Shown one piece after another: positions 43,835 through 53,575 of a stretch of 64,000 nucleotides of DNA (within the stretch, counting starts at the first letter, position 1; every line of letters begins with the position of its first letter). Made by a program: the position numbers and the translations under genes. This DNA is from Adiantum capillus-veneris (Eukaryota; Streptophyta; Polypodiopsida; Polypodiales; Pteridaceae): contig CM043945.1 of the NCBI GenBank assembly GCA_014529385.2, forward strand, positions 150,008,741 through 150,072,740. Reading direction: 5' to 3'. The notes beneath the pieces are model-generated. The model saw nothing but the letters and a program-made list of their open reading frames with translations. It was not told the DNA's origin and made no database searches.

Positions 43835-46800
43835 TTTGTCCTCTTGTCCTTTTATGACAAAACCGTTGTGTTACATAAACTTCCTCAAATATGTCACCAT
43901 TGAAGAAAGCAGTAACAATGTCTGATTGATGTACATCCCAACCAAAATGAGCTGCCAATGCACATAGAAAACGCACAGTAGTCATATGACAAGTGGGAGA
44001 AAAAGTCTCTTCATAATCTATGCCTTTTTGCTGTGCATAACCCTTTGCAACAAGTCGAGCCTTATGGCGATCAATCTCACCATCCGGCTTGTGTTTCAAC
44101 TTGTAAATCCACTTCGTACCAATGGCCTTTTTGCCAGGAGGCAAATCACATAAATTCCATGTGTCATTTTCTATAAGTGCATCATATTCTGATTGCATGG
44201 CAGCCATCCAATTTTTTGAATTCTGTGCTTCATCAAAAGACAGAGGCTCCTCAACATCATGTAAACTAGACACAGCCAAAGCATAACAATCTGATGCATA
44301 AGATGCATGGCGAGAGCCTGAACGAGTACGACTAGACAAAGGTGCATCCAATTTACTCTCACGCAAAGTGTGCACCAGCCATTTTGGCATACCTCTAGCC
44401 TGCTCATTTTCAGCCCTTTCCTCATCAAGTACATCATGTACATCTGCATCAGTAATAGGCTGATCTAAAACATTTTCAGAAACCCCCATAGGTTGTACAT
44501 TTGCCTCATTGGAACTTACATTCATATTTCCACCACTGAAAAGAGGCAACAAAGTGTCATAAATGTCCTGTGAGCTTACATTACTGTCTCTAGTACATGA
44601 CAGCAAGGGCTGAACAGAATCTTCCACAAACACTACATCCCGAGAAACCAGAATACGTTTTGTTTGCGGATGATACAACCTGTAACCTTTGCTTTCAGCA
44701 CTATAACCAACAAAAATACATTTGACAGCCTTATCATCCAATTTTCTGTGCTGCACTTGTGGCACCAAAGCATATGCCAAACAGCCAAAAACAGGCATGT
44801 GCTCAATAGAAGGTTTTCTATCATGCCATGCTTCATATGGAGTAATAGACTGCAAAGCTTTCATAGGACACCTGTTAAGTACATAAGTGGCACACATGAT
44901 GGCCTCAAGCCAAAAAGAATGCGGCAAAGCTTGACTTTTGACCATACATCGTGCCATTTCCGTCAGTGACCTGTTTTTCCTCTCAGCAACACCATTTTGT
45001 TGAGGTGTATAAGGCACTTTACATTGGTGTTTTATCCCACGACTAGCCAGAAATGCATTAAATTCATGAGACACGTACTCCCCCCCTCGATCGGAATGGA
45101 GGGTGCCCATAGTACATTTCGAGACATTTTCAGGCATAGCCAGAAATTGTTTGAAGCACATAAAAACTTCGAACTTCGCTTTAAGCGGAAATACCCATGC
45201 ATGCTTGGAGTAATCATCAATGAAAGTCACGAAGTACAGGTAATTTCCCAAGGACGGAGTTTGCATGGGCCCACAAACATCACTATGCACAAGCTGCAAC
45301 CTGCATGTGGCCCGAACTGAACCATCCTTTGGAAATTTAGAAGGCTGCATCTTACCCAAAATACAGCCTTCACAATCATGTTTGACAGGTGCTTCAAGAG
45401 GTGGCAAAGAAGCAACCATATCAGATTTTTGCAAACGCAGCAAACTGGAAAAATTCAGATGACCAAAACGTGCATCCCAAAGTTTTGCATCTGAAATAGC
45501 CCTTGAATCTGCAACAGCATTTGCAAAATTTTGTCCACCCTTGTCATACAAAGTGAGCTTATACATCCCACGGCACAAAAGGCTAGATGCAACAATTTCA
45601 TCACCAAAACTGAGATCATGAACTATACATCTGTCATCCACAAATTTGACTACAAGTCCAAGTCTAGCAAGTGCGGATACAGACAAGAGATTCTTCTTGA
45701 TCCAAGGTACATAAAGTGCATCAACAAGTGTGAAGGAACTGCCATTAGCAGCAGTGAGCACAATCTTTCCAACTCCCTGAACTGGATAAGACGCGTTGTT
45801 GGCACAAGTGACTGAATTCCCATGAGGGACAGACTCAAGAGAGGTAAACAATTCACGATGTGAGGTAATGTGCTTTGTAGCACCACTATCGAAATACCAC
45901 ACATGTGAATCTACAGCAACGACTGACAAGCATGCATCATTGACAGCAGGATTGTAAGTGCACTCTGCGCTAAAAGCCCATTCTGCATCAACATCAGCAA
46001 CACAGTCTCCTTTCACAGAAGACTCAACAATGGCTGCATTTGTAGTGGAGCCAGCATTTGCAGTGGAACCACCCTCTTTCTTCTTAGCCTCTTTGGCCTT
46101 CAACTTAGGACACGACTTGATCAAGTGATCATTGGCTTTACAATAATGGCAACGCATCTTCTTTTTGCCCTTATCACCAGAATTGCCAGACGAAGTACTG
46201 CCAGCAGAAGCATTAGGAACATAATTTTTGCCACTCGCAGCAGAACCATAAGAAGTGGCTGCATTGCTGTTACCACCCTTTCTTTGAGAAGCAATAAAAG
46301 CATGTTCAACTGCACGCTGCCTAGTCCTGTTTTTTTTGGAAAGTGACTCTTGCAACAGCAATGTGCATAATGCATCAAACTTGACAACTTCAGGATTTCC
46401 TTGGGTCATCAGTCTCCAAGTACTAGCAAAAGTCTGGTAGGAATCTGGTAAGGCATCAAGAACAGTCTGCACAAGGGAACTGTCTGAAATGACTTCACCT
46501 ACAGAAATAAGCTGCTCATTGATATCCTTGACACTAGCAAGGAAAGTGTCCATATCATCTTCCTCATGCATAATCTTCGACTCCAGCTCTTTACGCAGCA
46601 AAGCAATTTTAGCCTCATTGCGGCTTGCATAAAGACCTGCTAAAATATCCCAAGCCTGTTTTGTTGATTTTGCTGAACGGATGTGAGGAACAATGGTGCG
46701 CTTCACAGACAACGCAATCAATGCATGAGCCTGCGCATCCTTAACATCCCAACGAGCTTGTTCTGTTGTAGGCAAAACAACTCTAACAGCTGCAATCCTT

Positions 46801-47000
46801 GCAGCAAGACCTGCAACATCCTCAACATCGCCTACATCCTCAGAACCAGGACATACATCAATGTCCTGCACAATGTTCCAGACACCTTTTGACACAAGAA
46901 CATGTTGCATCATATAAGCCCACATAGGGTAGTTGTCCCCATCCAACCTGTCCTCAGCAGCAAACATCTTGAACACATCTGTGTTGTTGTTGTCAGCCAT
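43821..47000 (-). CDS. Copia Gag-protease-integrase and RT start, 1059-codon frame
   Basis: Main polyprotein frame, start placed at MADNNNTDVFK (47000), since the 20 upstream codons are not Gag-like. It has a Gag core about residues 20-240, one zinc knuckle CHYCKANDHLIKSC (about 283), protease YFDSGATKHIT with intact Asp (about 370), and a GAG-pre-integrase LWDARFGHLNFSSL (about 510). Integrase follows with CEGC, HSDVCGPM (Asp), LHSDRGGEYVS (Asp) and NGVAERKNRSL (Glu). The RT start is GTKWIYKLKHKPDGEIDRHK. It ends in nonsense after EEVYVTQ because of a small indel at about 43865. No internal stop. Confidence 0.96.
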   Translation of the reverse strand: MADNNNTDVFKMFAAEDRLDGDNYPMWAYMMQHVLVSKGVWNIVQDIDVCPGSEDVGDVEDVAGLAARIAAVRVVLPTTEQARWDVKDAQAHALIALSVKRTIVPHIRSAKSTKQAWDILAGLYASRNEAKIALLRKELESKIMHEEDDMDTFLASVKDINEQLISVGEVISDSSLVQTVLDALPDSYQTFASTWRLMTQGNPEVVKFDALCTLLLQESLSKKNRTRQRAVEHAFIASQRKGGNSNAATSYGSAASGKNYVPNASAGSTSSGNSGDKGKKKMRCHYCKANDHLIKSCPKLKAKEAKKKEGGSTANAGSTTNAAIVESSVKGDCVADVDAEWAFSAECTYNPAVNDACLSVVAVDSHVWYFDSGATKHITSHRELFTSLESVPHGNSVTCANNASYPVQGVGKIVLTAANGSSFTLVDALYVPWIKKNLLSVSALARLGLVVKFVDDRCIVHDLSFGDEIVASSLLCRGMYKLTLYDKGGQNFANAVADSRAISDAKLWDARFGHLNFSSLLRLQKSDMVASLPPLEAPVKHDCEGCILGKMQPSKFPKDGSVRATCRLQLVHSDVCGPMQTPSLGNYLYFVTFIDDYSKHAWVFPLKAKFEVFMCFKQFLAMPENVSKCTMGTLHSDRGGEYVSHEFNAFLASRGIKHQCKVPYTPQQNGVAERKNRSLTEMARCMVKSQALPHSFWLEAIMCATYVLNRCPMKALQSITPYEAWHDRKPSIEHMPVFGCLAYALVPQVQHRKLDDKAVKCIFVGYSAESKGYRLYHPQTKRILVSRDVVFVEDSVQPLLSCTRDSNVSSQDIYDTLLPLFSGGNMNVSSNEANVQPMGVSENVLDQPITDADVHDVLDEERAENEQARGMPKWLVHTLRESKLDAPLSSRTRSGSRHASYASDCYALAVSSLHDVEEPLSFDEAQNSKNWMAAMQSEYDALIENDTWNLCDLPPGKKAIGTKWIYKLKHKPDGEIDRHKARLVAKGYAQQKGIDYEETFSPTCHMTTVRFLCALAAHFGWDVHQSDIVTAFFNGDIFEEVYVTQRFCHKRTRGQSVQM

Positions 47001-47348
47001 GGTAAATGCTGCACCTGATGTGAAAACTGCCTGAAAATAGGAGAAATGGAGCAGGAACAACCTGTGCTATATAGCACAAACCGTAGAAGACTATAAGGCA
47101 CCTGTTATGCATAAAACGGCACTGACAGAAATTCTACACAAAATGACGAAATAGCCTGTGCAGTACTGCTTGTAGTGGAAACGGAGGCCGAAATGAGCCC
47201 AAATCAAAATTCTGAGCAGACCAAGCTCTTCGAGCTTACCCAAAATATTTGTCGACCTGCGAACGCTCGCCAAAGCTCACTGAAATTGGAGAAAGTGAGA
47301 AGGCGTGTGCTGGAGCAGCTGGCGACTAAGCCCGGGAGGACGTGACCT

Positions 47349-47362
47349 GCTCTGATACCAAT
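47349..47362 (-). promoter_or_regulatory. Primer binding site of the young Copia element
   Basis: Minus strand ATTGGTATCAGAGC, initiator tRNA-Met type, two bases from the 5' LTR. Confidence 0.95.
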
Positions 47363-47589
47363 TGTTGGAATTAGGGTTGCAGAGAAACACACACAGCTTG
47401 GAGAAGACGAAGGAAGCTCAAGGCACACAATAGAGAGTGTGTTACTTAGTGTGCAATGGAAAGATAGATAGCCCTAGAGTGATGGGCGTATATACAATGC
47501 TCGGGGGAAAAAACCTCCTAAAGAGGGAAAAAATGCCCCTGCGGTCCTAGTGTGTTCACACACATCACTACCACATGTATATGGCAACA
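47363..47589 (-). repeat. 5' LTR of the young Copia element
   Basis: 227 bp, TGTTGGAATTAGGG...TATATGGCAACA in plus orientation, four differences from the 3' LTR. GCGTATATACAATGC at about 47487 could serve as a TATA box on either strand. Confidence 0.97.
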
Positions 47590-48475
47590 GATGTAGAGGC
47601 TTCGCAAGAAGTCTGATGGAGGCTCCTTGAAGGTAAAGTCGTCTTGCAAGGTTGATTTACTTGAATGTTTACCTTTGCTTTACCTTTTTCCGTGATGGTT
47701 GGTTGCTCCTTTTTTGCATTGAATTGAGGTGATTTTGGGGCTTTTGATGGTGTTGTTGTTGCGGATTTTGATTGTTGACGAAAGAAGACGTTCCTCCAGC
47801 TTTTTGTCAAGACTAGACTCTCCTTGATGTGATGGGAATCGATTATGTGGAAAGTATCCTTATACCCTCCGGTACTCAACTTGAGTACAGCTTCTGCATG
47901 CCAAAGCTAGGTGTCGGTATTTTTGAACTTGTGTACACGATCTCCTCTAGCTTTGTGATTGGCGGCTTTCCCATCATGATCCAAGTTTCATATGTCATTA
48001 GATTCTTTGTTGGTTCTCGATCTATCACAGCTGAACATGTGATTTTGATTCATGTTTCCCTGCTTATGCTGAATTTGATCATCGTAGGAGACAATCGATC
48101 TTCTTCCTTGTCCCTGTTCTTCTTTTGATATTGCGTTTGTTGAAGATTTGTCGTTGAACTTGCAAGCTTTTCTCCTTCATCTACTTTCATTTGCACTTTT
48201 TTTGGAGTGGACTTCTTTGAAACAACTTTTGTTGATTCTCCAGGTATGTCAATGATGACATATTCTTGTTGTTGCTCTGCTTCCTTCATGTGCACTTCGG
48301 CATCATGCTCCATGATGTAGCTATCTGTTTCACCTTTTCTGCTTTCACACTCACAACCTTCGTTAGCTTCCTTCAACACCTTTATCGTAAACAAGGGAGT
48401 TACATCAGACCCCTCTTCATCACAAAATTTAGTCAGGGTCACCTCATTCACACACACATCAAGAGTCAAAGCACA
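47590..48475 (-). pseudogene. Decayed polyprotein remnant of the older minus-strand element (upstream part)
   Basis: Minus-strand frames 48050-48469 (MTLDVCVNEVTLTKFCDEEG…, acidic then Lys-rich) and 47568-47879 (SKAPKSPQFNAKKEQPTITE) read toward the Copia insertion and have counterparts in style beyond it. No recognisable domain. The upstream end meets unrelated plus-strand sequence at about 48480. Confidence 0.4.
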
Positions 48476-48484
48476 TAGAGGTCC

Positions 48485-48703
48485 GTTATCATGTGATACG
48501 TGACATATTGGTTAGCAAGTCCATTTGATCTAGTCAAGGTTCGTACGAATGACAACCCTACAAATGCTCTCATGAAGAGCCTACCCTCAAAGCATGGAGA
48601 TGATGGGTATAGTGTGAAGCCACTTGGATTGCTTCACGATTGTACAAATGTACATACTTACACATATAGCCAGTTGGGCTACGTTGGCCTTCAAGTGGGA
48701 GAT
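48485..48703 (+). pseudogene. Tail of a plus-strand Copia polyprotein with polypurine tract
   Basis: The frame 48500-48721 includes FDLVKVRTNDNPTNALMKSL and PLGLLHDC, matching the C-terminal end of Copia RNase H (…VKI.T.DNPAD..TK.LP…LLG). AAGTGGGAGAT (48693-48703) is a polypurine tract of the usual Copia type. Everything upstream of RNase H is gone. Confidence 0.7.
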
Positions 48704-49080
48704 TGTTGGGATTCAAGTTAACTAGCCAGCATGCGTGCACTATTAACCTAATCCATTTAACCTTATTCTTTGATATAGCATAAGAATAAGGAGTTTTATC
48801 TTGACTCACTTTGTGCTCCAGCATACATTGTGTCTAATATACACGTCCAAACTAAGGTCGTATCTAATGATTGGCAAAATAAAAGGATTCACTGAAGCGT
48901 TTATCTCAGCCAACCTAAGAGGACCTAAAATCCTACGAATTACTCGTTGAAATTGCAACTTAGTACTAACAATTATGTGCACCTTTTGCCTTGTAATGGG
49001 AATAAAAGGATCATACAAATTCTCGTGATTCATGCAACCTATTTGACTATGCTAAAGGTTGATCCTACACAAAAATACAC
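48704..49080 (+). repeat. Start of a Copia 3' LTR
   Basis: TGTTGGGATTCAAGTTAAC follows the polypurine tract. The 3' border could not be placed, and the given end is only a guess. Confidence 0.45.
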
Positions 49081-49272
49081 AAGCCCTACTCAGTGGGGGC
49101 ACCAAAATTGAGGCGGTCCAGGGCGGGCAACAAGAAGAGCGGCCTCTAGATACCCTTCGAGGCTCCCGTGCTGCTCAATTGGGCTGGGGCAAGCACAATC
49201 AAAGACAACAACCACCCACAACAAACCAAACAAGAAAGGGGCACCACCTAGTTGTAGATGCGAACTAGGACG

Positions 49273-49384
49273 CATGCGATATCTCCTTGTACTCAAACAC
49301 ACAAAGGGAGGGGAATGAAACATAGACACATGCGATATCTCCTTGTACTCAAACACACAAAGGGAGGGGAATGAAACATAGACA
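49273..49384. repeat. 56-bp tandem duplication
   Basis: TGCGATATCTCCTTGTACTC begins at 49275 and again at 49331, and each unit runs through AAACACACAAAGGGAGGGGA without visible change. Confidence 0.95.
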
Positions 49385-49389
49385 CACAC

Positions 49390-51687
49390 ACCAAACACAA
49401 ACATTCACCACGCCAGAGAGAGGTAAAGAGCACAAATCAACTTGAGCAACTCAGTCTTAGCCTTAAAGACTAGATGCACACAAAGCTTAGTGAGAAACAG
49501 AGAGACGGCACAAAACTTGACCTTGTTGCCAATACACAAATTGTCTTAGGGTCACGGGAGTCCTCTCACTGAGCACCCTCTTACAATTGCATTTTTAGGC
49601 AAACAATTCAACAAGCCCTCAAACCACCAAGCATGAAATGGCACAACAGACTTCAAGGACAATATACCTTCAACCACCTGATGAGCCAACTTATCAAGTC
49701 AATTTGGAGAGAAGAGTTGTAGTTGCAGCATACAATTGCACCCAAAACTATAAATATTATTTATGCACAAGAGTAGGCTACAAGGGTGATGAAGAGTATG
49801 GCATCACTCCACTCCTCTAGATGGCATAACTAACTTCGAGCTTCTCCATGCACCTATGTACACACTCTACATAACTAGGCTTGAAGAGTGGCGTGTTATG
49901 TGTTGAGAATGGTGTGGTGTAGTGTAATCATGTGATAATTTATAAGGGAGAGAAGGGCTCTATTTATAGGTTTTAGAAGCCCGATTAGGATTAGACCTAA
50001 TCAAGTTTATTTGAAGAAATCAAAGATTATGCAAATTTTTATTTTTTTAAATGAGGGTGGGCCTCTCTTATCCTTTGAGTCACATGGATGTGGGCTCAAG
50101 GGAAGAGAATTATTGAGGATGAAAGGAGAGAGGATTGAGTGAATAATTTAGGAGTGCCTACTCTAGTAGAGGGTGCATTTTACAATAAGGTTAGTGGTTA
50201 GTAGTTACTAATTATCACTACATAATATTTACAAAATCATTCACCAAATGGTGAGATATATGATGAGAAAAGTTAGAGAAGGGATAAGCTTGTAAAGCAA
50301 GGTTGAATCTTTGGAGAAGTTGGCATTCACCTCTTTACAACACCGGTAGAAGAAGCGGTCAACATGGCGAAGTAGCGCGTGTCGATGAAGCTATGTTATC
50401 TTCAAACCTTGGAAAATTCATGATAAAAGCCTTCATTTGCAGAGGTTAACCTTGGATTTTTTTTTATTTTTTGAAGTTCTTTACAAAGCTAAAGAGAGTA
50501 TGGTAATATGGACGTATATGTAGAGAGAAAGGGGAGCACCTAGGGGTGTAGAAATGGAGGATGAAGGCTATGGAGGTGTGAGAGAAGTGGCAATGGTGAA
50601 GAGGGTGAATTAGGGCATGGGAGTTGCAGGTTTGGGAGTGGGAAGGAAAGGGATGAGTGTGTATGTGGGTGGGAGTGTGAAAATGTGAGAGAAGAGTCAG
50701 AGGATCCTTGTGTACATAGAGTGGGCAGACTGCGTCACACAAAACAATTCACCAAAATTCATGCTTATATCCAAAAATGCTGAAATATTTATGTAAAATA
50801 ATTCAGCTCACGAGCTTCATTTTGTATGTTGACAACTTTTGTTGATTCGGATGATAGAAGGGTGCCAAAAGTCGCCCAAAAAGCTGTGTATTGTGGGACT
50901 GCAAAGGTGCTTATGTGGGACCCTTTTTGGTTGAATTATCTTTATACATCCAAAGGTGAGCCCCCCATGAGCCATGCCATGACCTAAGGAATCCAAGTGG
51001 CCCTTGCCACATGCATGGATGATGAATTTTGAAGAATAAAAAACAATTGCACATGATAGACCTAGTGCTTGGATTTTTCCTAGCCCTTGTCTTTATGAGC
51101 ACATGGTGTATGGAAAAAAATATGTGCAAGACCCATGAAGGAATATCATGATAGGAGTATTTTATTTTGTTTTTTGGGTGAAAGAGTAAAATATGCAAGT
51201 GAGAAAATATCTAGTGAAAGTGAGTGACAGTGTAGAAACAAATTTCGACTTCCACGAGGGTGCGGGATGAAATGTATGGGTTTATTTTGTAAAAATAAAT
51301 ATTATGGGGTATGTAAACACTAACATAGAAATATTTCATGCCATGAGAGGATGCAAAGAGATTTAGAAAAATGCACACTTAGGTCTGATAACGCACACCT
51401 AGGAATATGTATTTATATAAATACAAAAATTTTGAAAAAAAACCTTTATACTTAGGTCCTTTATTTGATAAAAAATATTTACATGTAAAGAGGACCGTAA
51501 TATTATAAATTTATTTTTTTGGTCTCCTAGCCCAATGACTCGCTCAATGATTTGATATAAAAAAATATGATAAAAACTTAAACGCACGCACACGATTTAT
51601 AATGAAAAAGCAAGCCTAGTCATTGTGCTAGGGTGTTTTTTGTGGGGTGAAGTGGCTTCTTAAAATTATTTTATGAGAGCCGAAAAA
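49390..51687. other. Intergenic stretch; right end may be a Gypsy 3' LTR
   Basis: AT-rich. A 60-codon frame at 49638-49820 has no known domain. The sequence next to 51687 ends CGAAAAACGGCTATCA directly before the reverse of a polypurine tract, so part of this stretch should be the 3' LTR of the Gypsy element, but I could not find its left border or match it to the right side. Confidence 0.4.
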
Positions 51688-51724
51688 CGGCTATCATTTA
51701 GCCCTCCCCTAGATGATGGTACAT

Positions 51725-52150
51725 TCATGTACCATCAAAAGGCATATCTTCCAATGAGAGTGTTCGATCCTTCATGATATTTGGTGGCTTAGTTGAATCT
51801 TTATCTTGTAGTACCAAGATCAAAGACTTACATGGTATTGTAGCTTTTCCATGCTCTTGTAGATCCTCTGGTAGAACTCGACTCAAGTAAGGCTTTAATC
51901 GATACCCATTCACCTTCTTGGGGTGCTCCTTGCCATCCAAATCCATGAGTTGATAGTAGCATGAACAGTAGGCCTTCTTTACAATGTAGGGACCCTGCCA
52001 TCTAGTATTGAACTTCACATCAAAGCGATTGTCAAGGCGATTATCGTACCTTAGCACCAAATCTCCTTCCTTGATCCCTTTGTCTTTCACCTTTTTGTCG
52101 AGCTTGTCCTTTATTTGCGTAGCCTTTCTTTTATAGCACTCATATGCCAC
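51725..52150 (-). pseudogene. Gypsy integrase C-terminal region and polyprotein tail
   Basis: Lys-rich helix (YECYKRKATQIKDKLDKKVK), then GDLVLRYDNRLDNRFDVKFN and WQGPYIVKKAY…YRLKPYLSR, the chromatin- or DNA-binding end seen in Gypsy integrases (no chromodomain). A TAG or frameshift near 52150-52187 separates it from the integrase core. Confidence 0.85.
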
Positions 52151-52186
52151 CTCCCGTTTCCATTCTAGTTTTGCAAGGGTGAGAAG

Positions 52187-52780
52187 TCAATCTTCCCATG
52201 CTGCTTCTTCGCCTTGTGCCACCTTTCCATGAAGTCGCATTGTTGGAATGTTGAGCTCGATGGGTTGCAAAGAATCTTGACTATAGACTAGGTGGAAGGG
52301 TGTGAACTCTGTCGCTTTCTTGTAGGTAGTCGGATAGGCCCACAATGCTCCATCCAAGAAGTCATCCCATAGCTTTGTCTTGTTCTTTACCATCTTTCGG
52401 ATGATTCCTGCAATGATGCCATTAGCCTTCTCTACCAAACCATTTGATTGAGGATAGTAGGGTGTGCTATGCCGATGTAGAATGTGAAGCTCATTACAAA
52501 CTTCTGTGAGCAAGACCTTCCTAAATCCTGGACCATTATCCGAAACGATCTCCAAAGGTGTGCCAAATCTGCAACAAATGTGAGTGTACACAAACTTGCT
52601 AACTTTCTTCTCATTCACTCTTGCCACACTTTGAGCTTCTACCCACCTAGTCATGTAGTCTATGGCCACCAAAATATACAATTTTCCATTTTTAGTCCTA
52701 GGCAATGGACCCATAGCATCAATGCCCCATTTTTCAAACGGACCTTTTGCAAGGACTAACTGACGTGGACCATGTAACAA
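52187..52780 (-). CDS. Gypsy integrase catalytic core
   Basis: Inserts the cDNA into the genome. All three acidic residues of the DDE triad are visible: WGIDAMGPLP (Asp, about residue 19), IVSDNGPGF (Asp, about 80) and NGLVEKANG (Glu, about 115). The frame follows directly from the zinc-binding domain after a TAA at about 52799-52801. Ends GEEAAWED then stop. Confidence 0.9.
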   Translation of the reverse strand: MLHGPRQLVLAKGPFEKWGIDAMGPLPRTKNGKLYILVAIDYMTRWVEAQSVARVNEKKVSKFVYTHICCRFGTPLEIVSDNGPGFRKVLLTEVCNELHILHRHSTPYYPQSNGLVEKANGIIAGIIRKMVKNKTKLWDDFLDGALWAYPTTYKKATEFTPFHLVYSQDSLQPIELNIPTMRLHGKVAQGEEAAWED

Positions 52781-52798
52781 ACGCTTGTTTCCATTAAT

Positions 52799-53545
52799 TT
52801 AACAATTGTGGCAGCTTTTACACCAATGTTGAACATCAATGTGCAAGCTTGGCCAAACATGTCCGGCAAGCAAAATCTTTTTTGCAGTGAGTTCTTGTGA
52901 AAAATGACCACCACACGCTTCCTCATGCAAACCTTCAAGAATGGCTGGAATCTCCTTGGTTGTTGGTATTCTCCTACAAACTTGATCTTTTCCCCTTTGG
53001 CAAAGGGCACATTCCAAAAACAAATATGAACTCGCCTTCTTAATGAGCCTCCGCTTTTGAGCCTCTGTGAAGCCCTCTGGAAACGCGCCCTCTAAAATGT
53101 AGCTCACAATGGGAGCCAATGACTTTATCCCTTGGTACCTTGGTTGCTTTATCATTGTCGCTGCCATGATGACCTGCACTTCACTCTCAACACATGCAAC
53201 TGCTTTTTGTGCAAGTGAATCTGCATCTTCATTTTGTTTCCTAGGGATATGATATAGTTGCACTTCTTCAAAGCGATTAAACAACCTACGAATGGCATGA
53301 ACTTTTGTCCTTAGGTTTTTATTCTTGCATGTCCAAATGCTTAAAATCTGCTTCACAATGAGAAGTGCATCTCCCTTTACCATGAGACGTCGTATACCTT
53401 GGCCAATGCACATCTTTAAACCATGAAGTAGTGTGTCATATTCTGCTTCATTGTTGCTAGTTGAACTTGGTAGATTGTTGCTAGTTGAACCTGGTAGATT
53501 GACCTTCTCTTTCACGACCACCTCTCCACTTGGGTTGAGAAACAC
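52799..53545 (-). CDS. Second RNase H-like region and integrase zinc domain
   Basis: Starts with FLNPSGEVVVKEKVNLPG, then NNEAEYDTLLHGLKMCIGQG (catalytic Glu), MVKGDALLIVKQI (Asp) and YHIPRKQNEDADSLAQKAV (terminal Asp), the order of the additional RNase H of Tat-type elements. Its first Asp is in FFDGT at the end of the previous frame (near 53580). A 24-bp in-frame duplication (53454-53501) repeats STSNNLP. The C-terminal half has the integrase HHCC zinc motif (HEEACGGHF…CKSCHNC). Confidence 0.87.
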   Translation of the reverse strand: MFLNPSGEVVVKEKVNLPGSTSNNLPSSTSNNEAEYDTLLHGLKMCIGQGIRRLMVKGDALLIVKQILSIWTCKNKNLRTKVHAIRRLFNRFEEVQLYHIPRKQNEDADSLAQKAVACVESEVQVIMAATMIKQPRYQGIKSLAPIVSYILEGAFPEGFTEAQKRRLIKKASSYLFLECALCQRGKDQVCRRIPTTKEIPAILEGLHEEACGGHFSQELTAKKILLAGHVWPSLHIDVQHWCKSCHNC

Positions 53546-53575
53546 TAGCCCTCCCCCTACTTTTTCTGTGGCTCT

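Larger units (their letters stand above)
42415..47589 (-). mobile_element. Young, nearly intact Ty1-Copia retrotransposon
   Basis: A 5175-bp element with two 227-bp LTRs that differ at four positions by eye, a perfect GATGT target duplication (42410-42414 and 47590-47594), a tRNA-Met primer site, a polypurine tract, and a polyprotein with Gag, protease, integrase, RT and RNase H in Copia order. Only two small frameshifts (about 43865 and 43290) break the ORF. It is nested in an older minus-strand element. Confidence 0.97.

Noticed and set aside
44313-46700. Plus-strand and alternative minus-strand frames across the Copia polyprotein
   Set aside because: Shadows of the 1059-codon Copia frame.
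49085-49110. Minus-strand primer site (TTTTGGTGCCCCCACTGAG) with a 5' LTR to its right for the element ending at 40225
   Set aside because: No matching LTR pair was found, and a plus-strand Copia tail lies between it and the candidate coding region.
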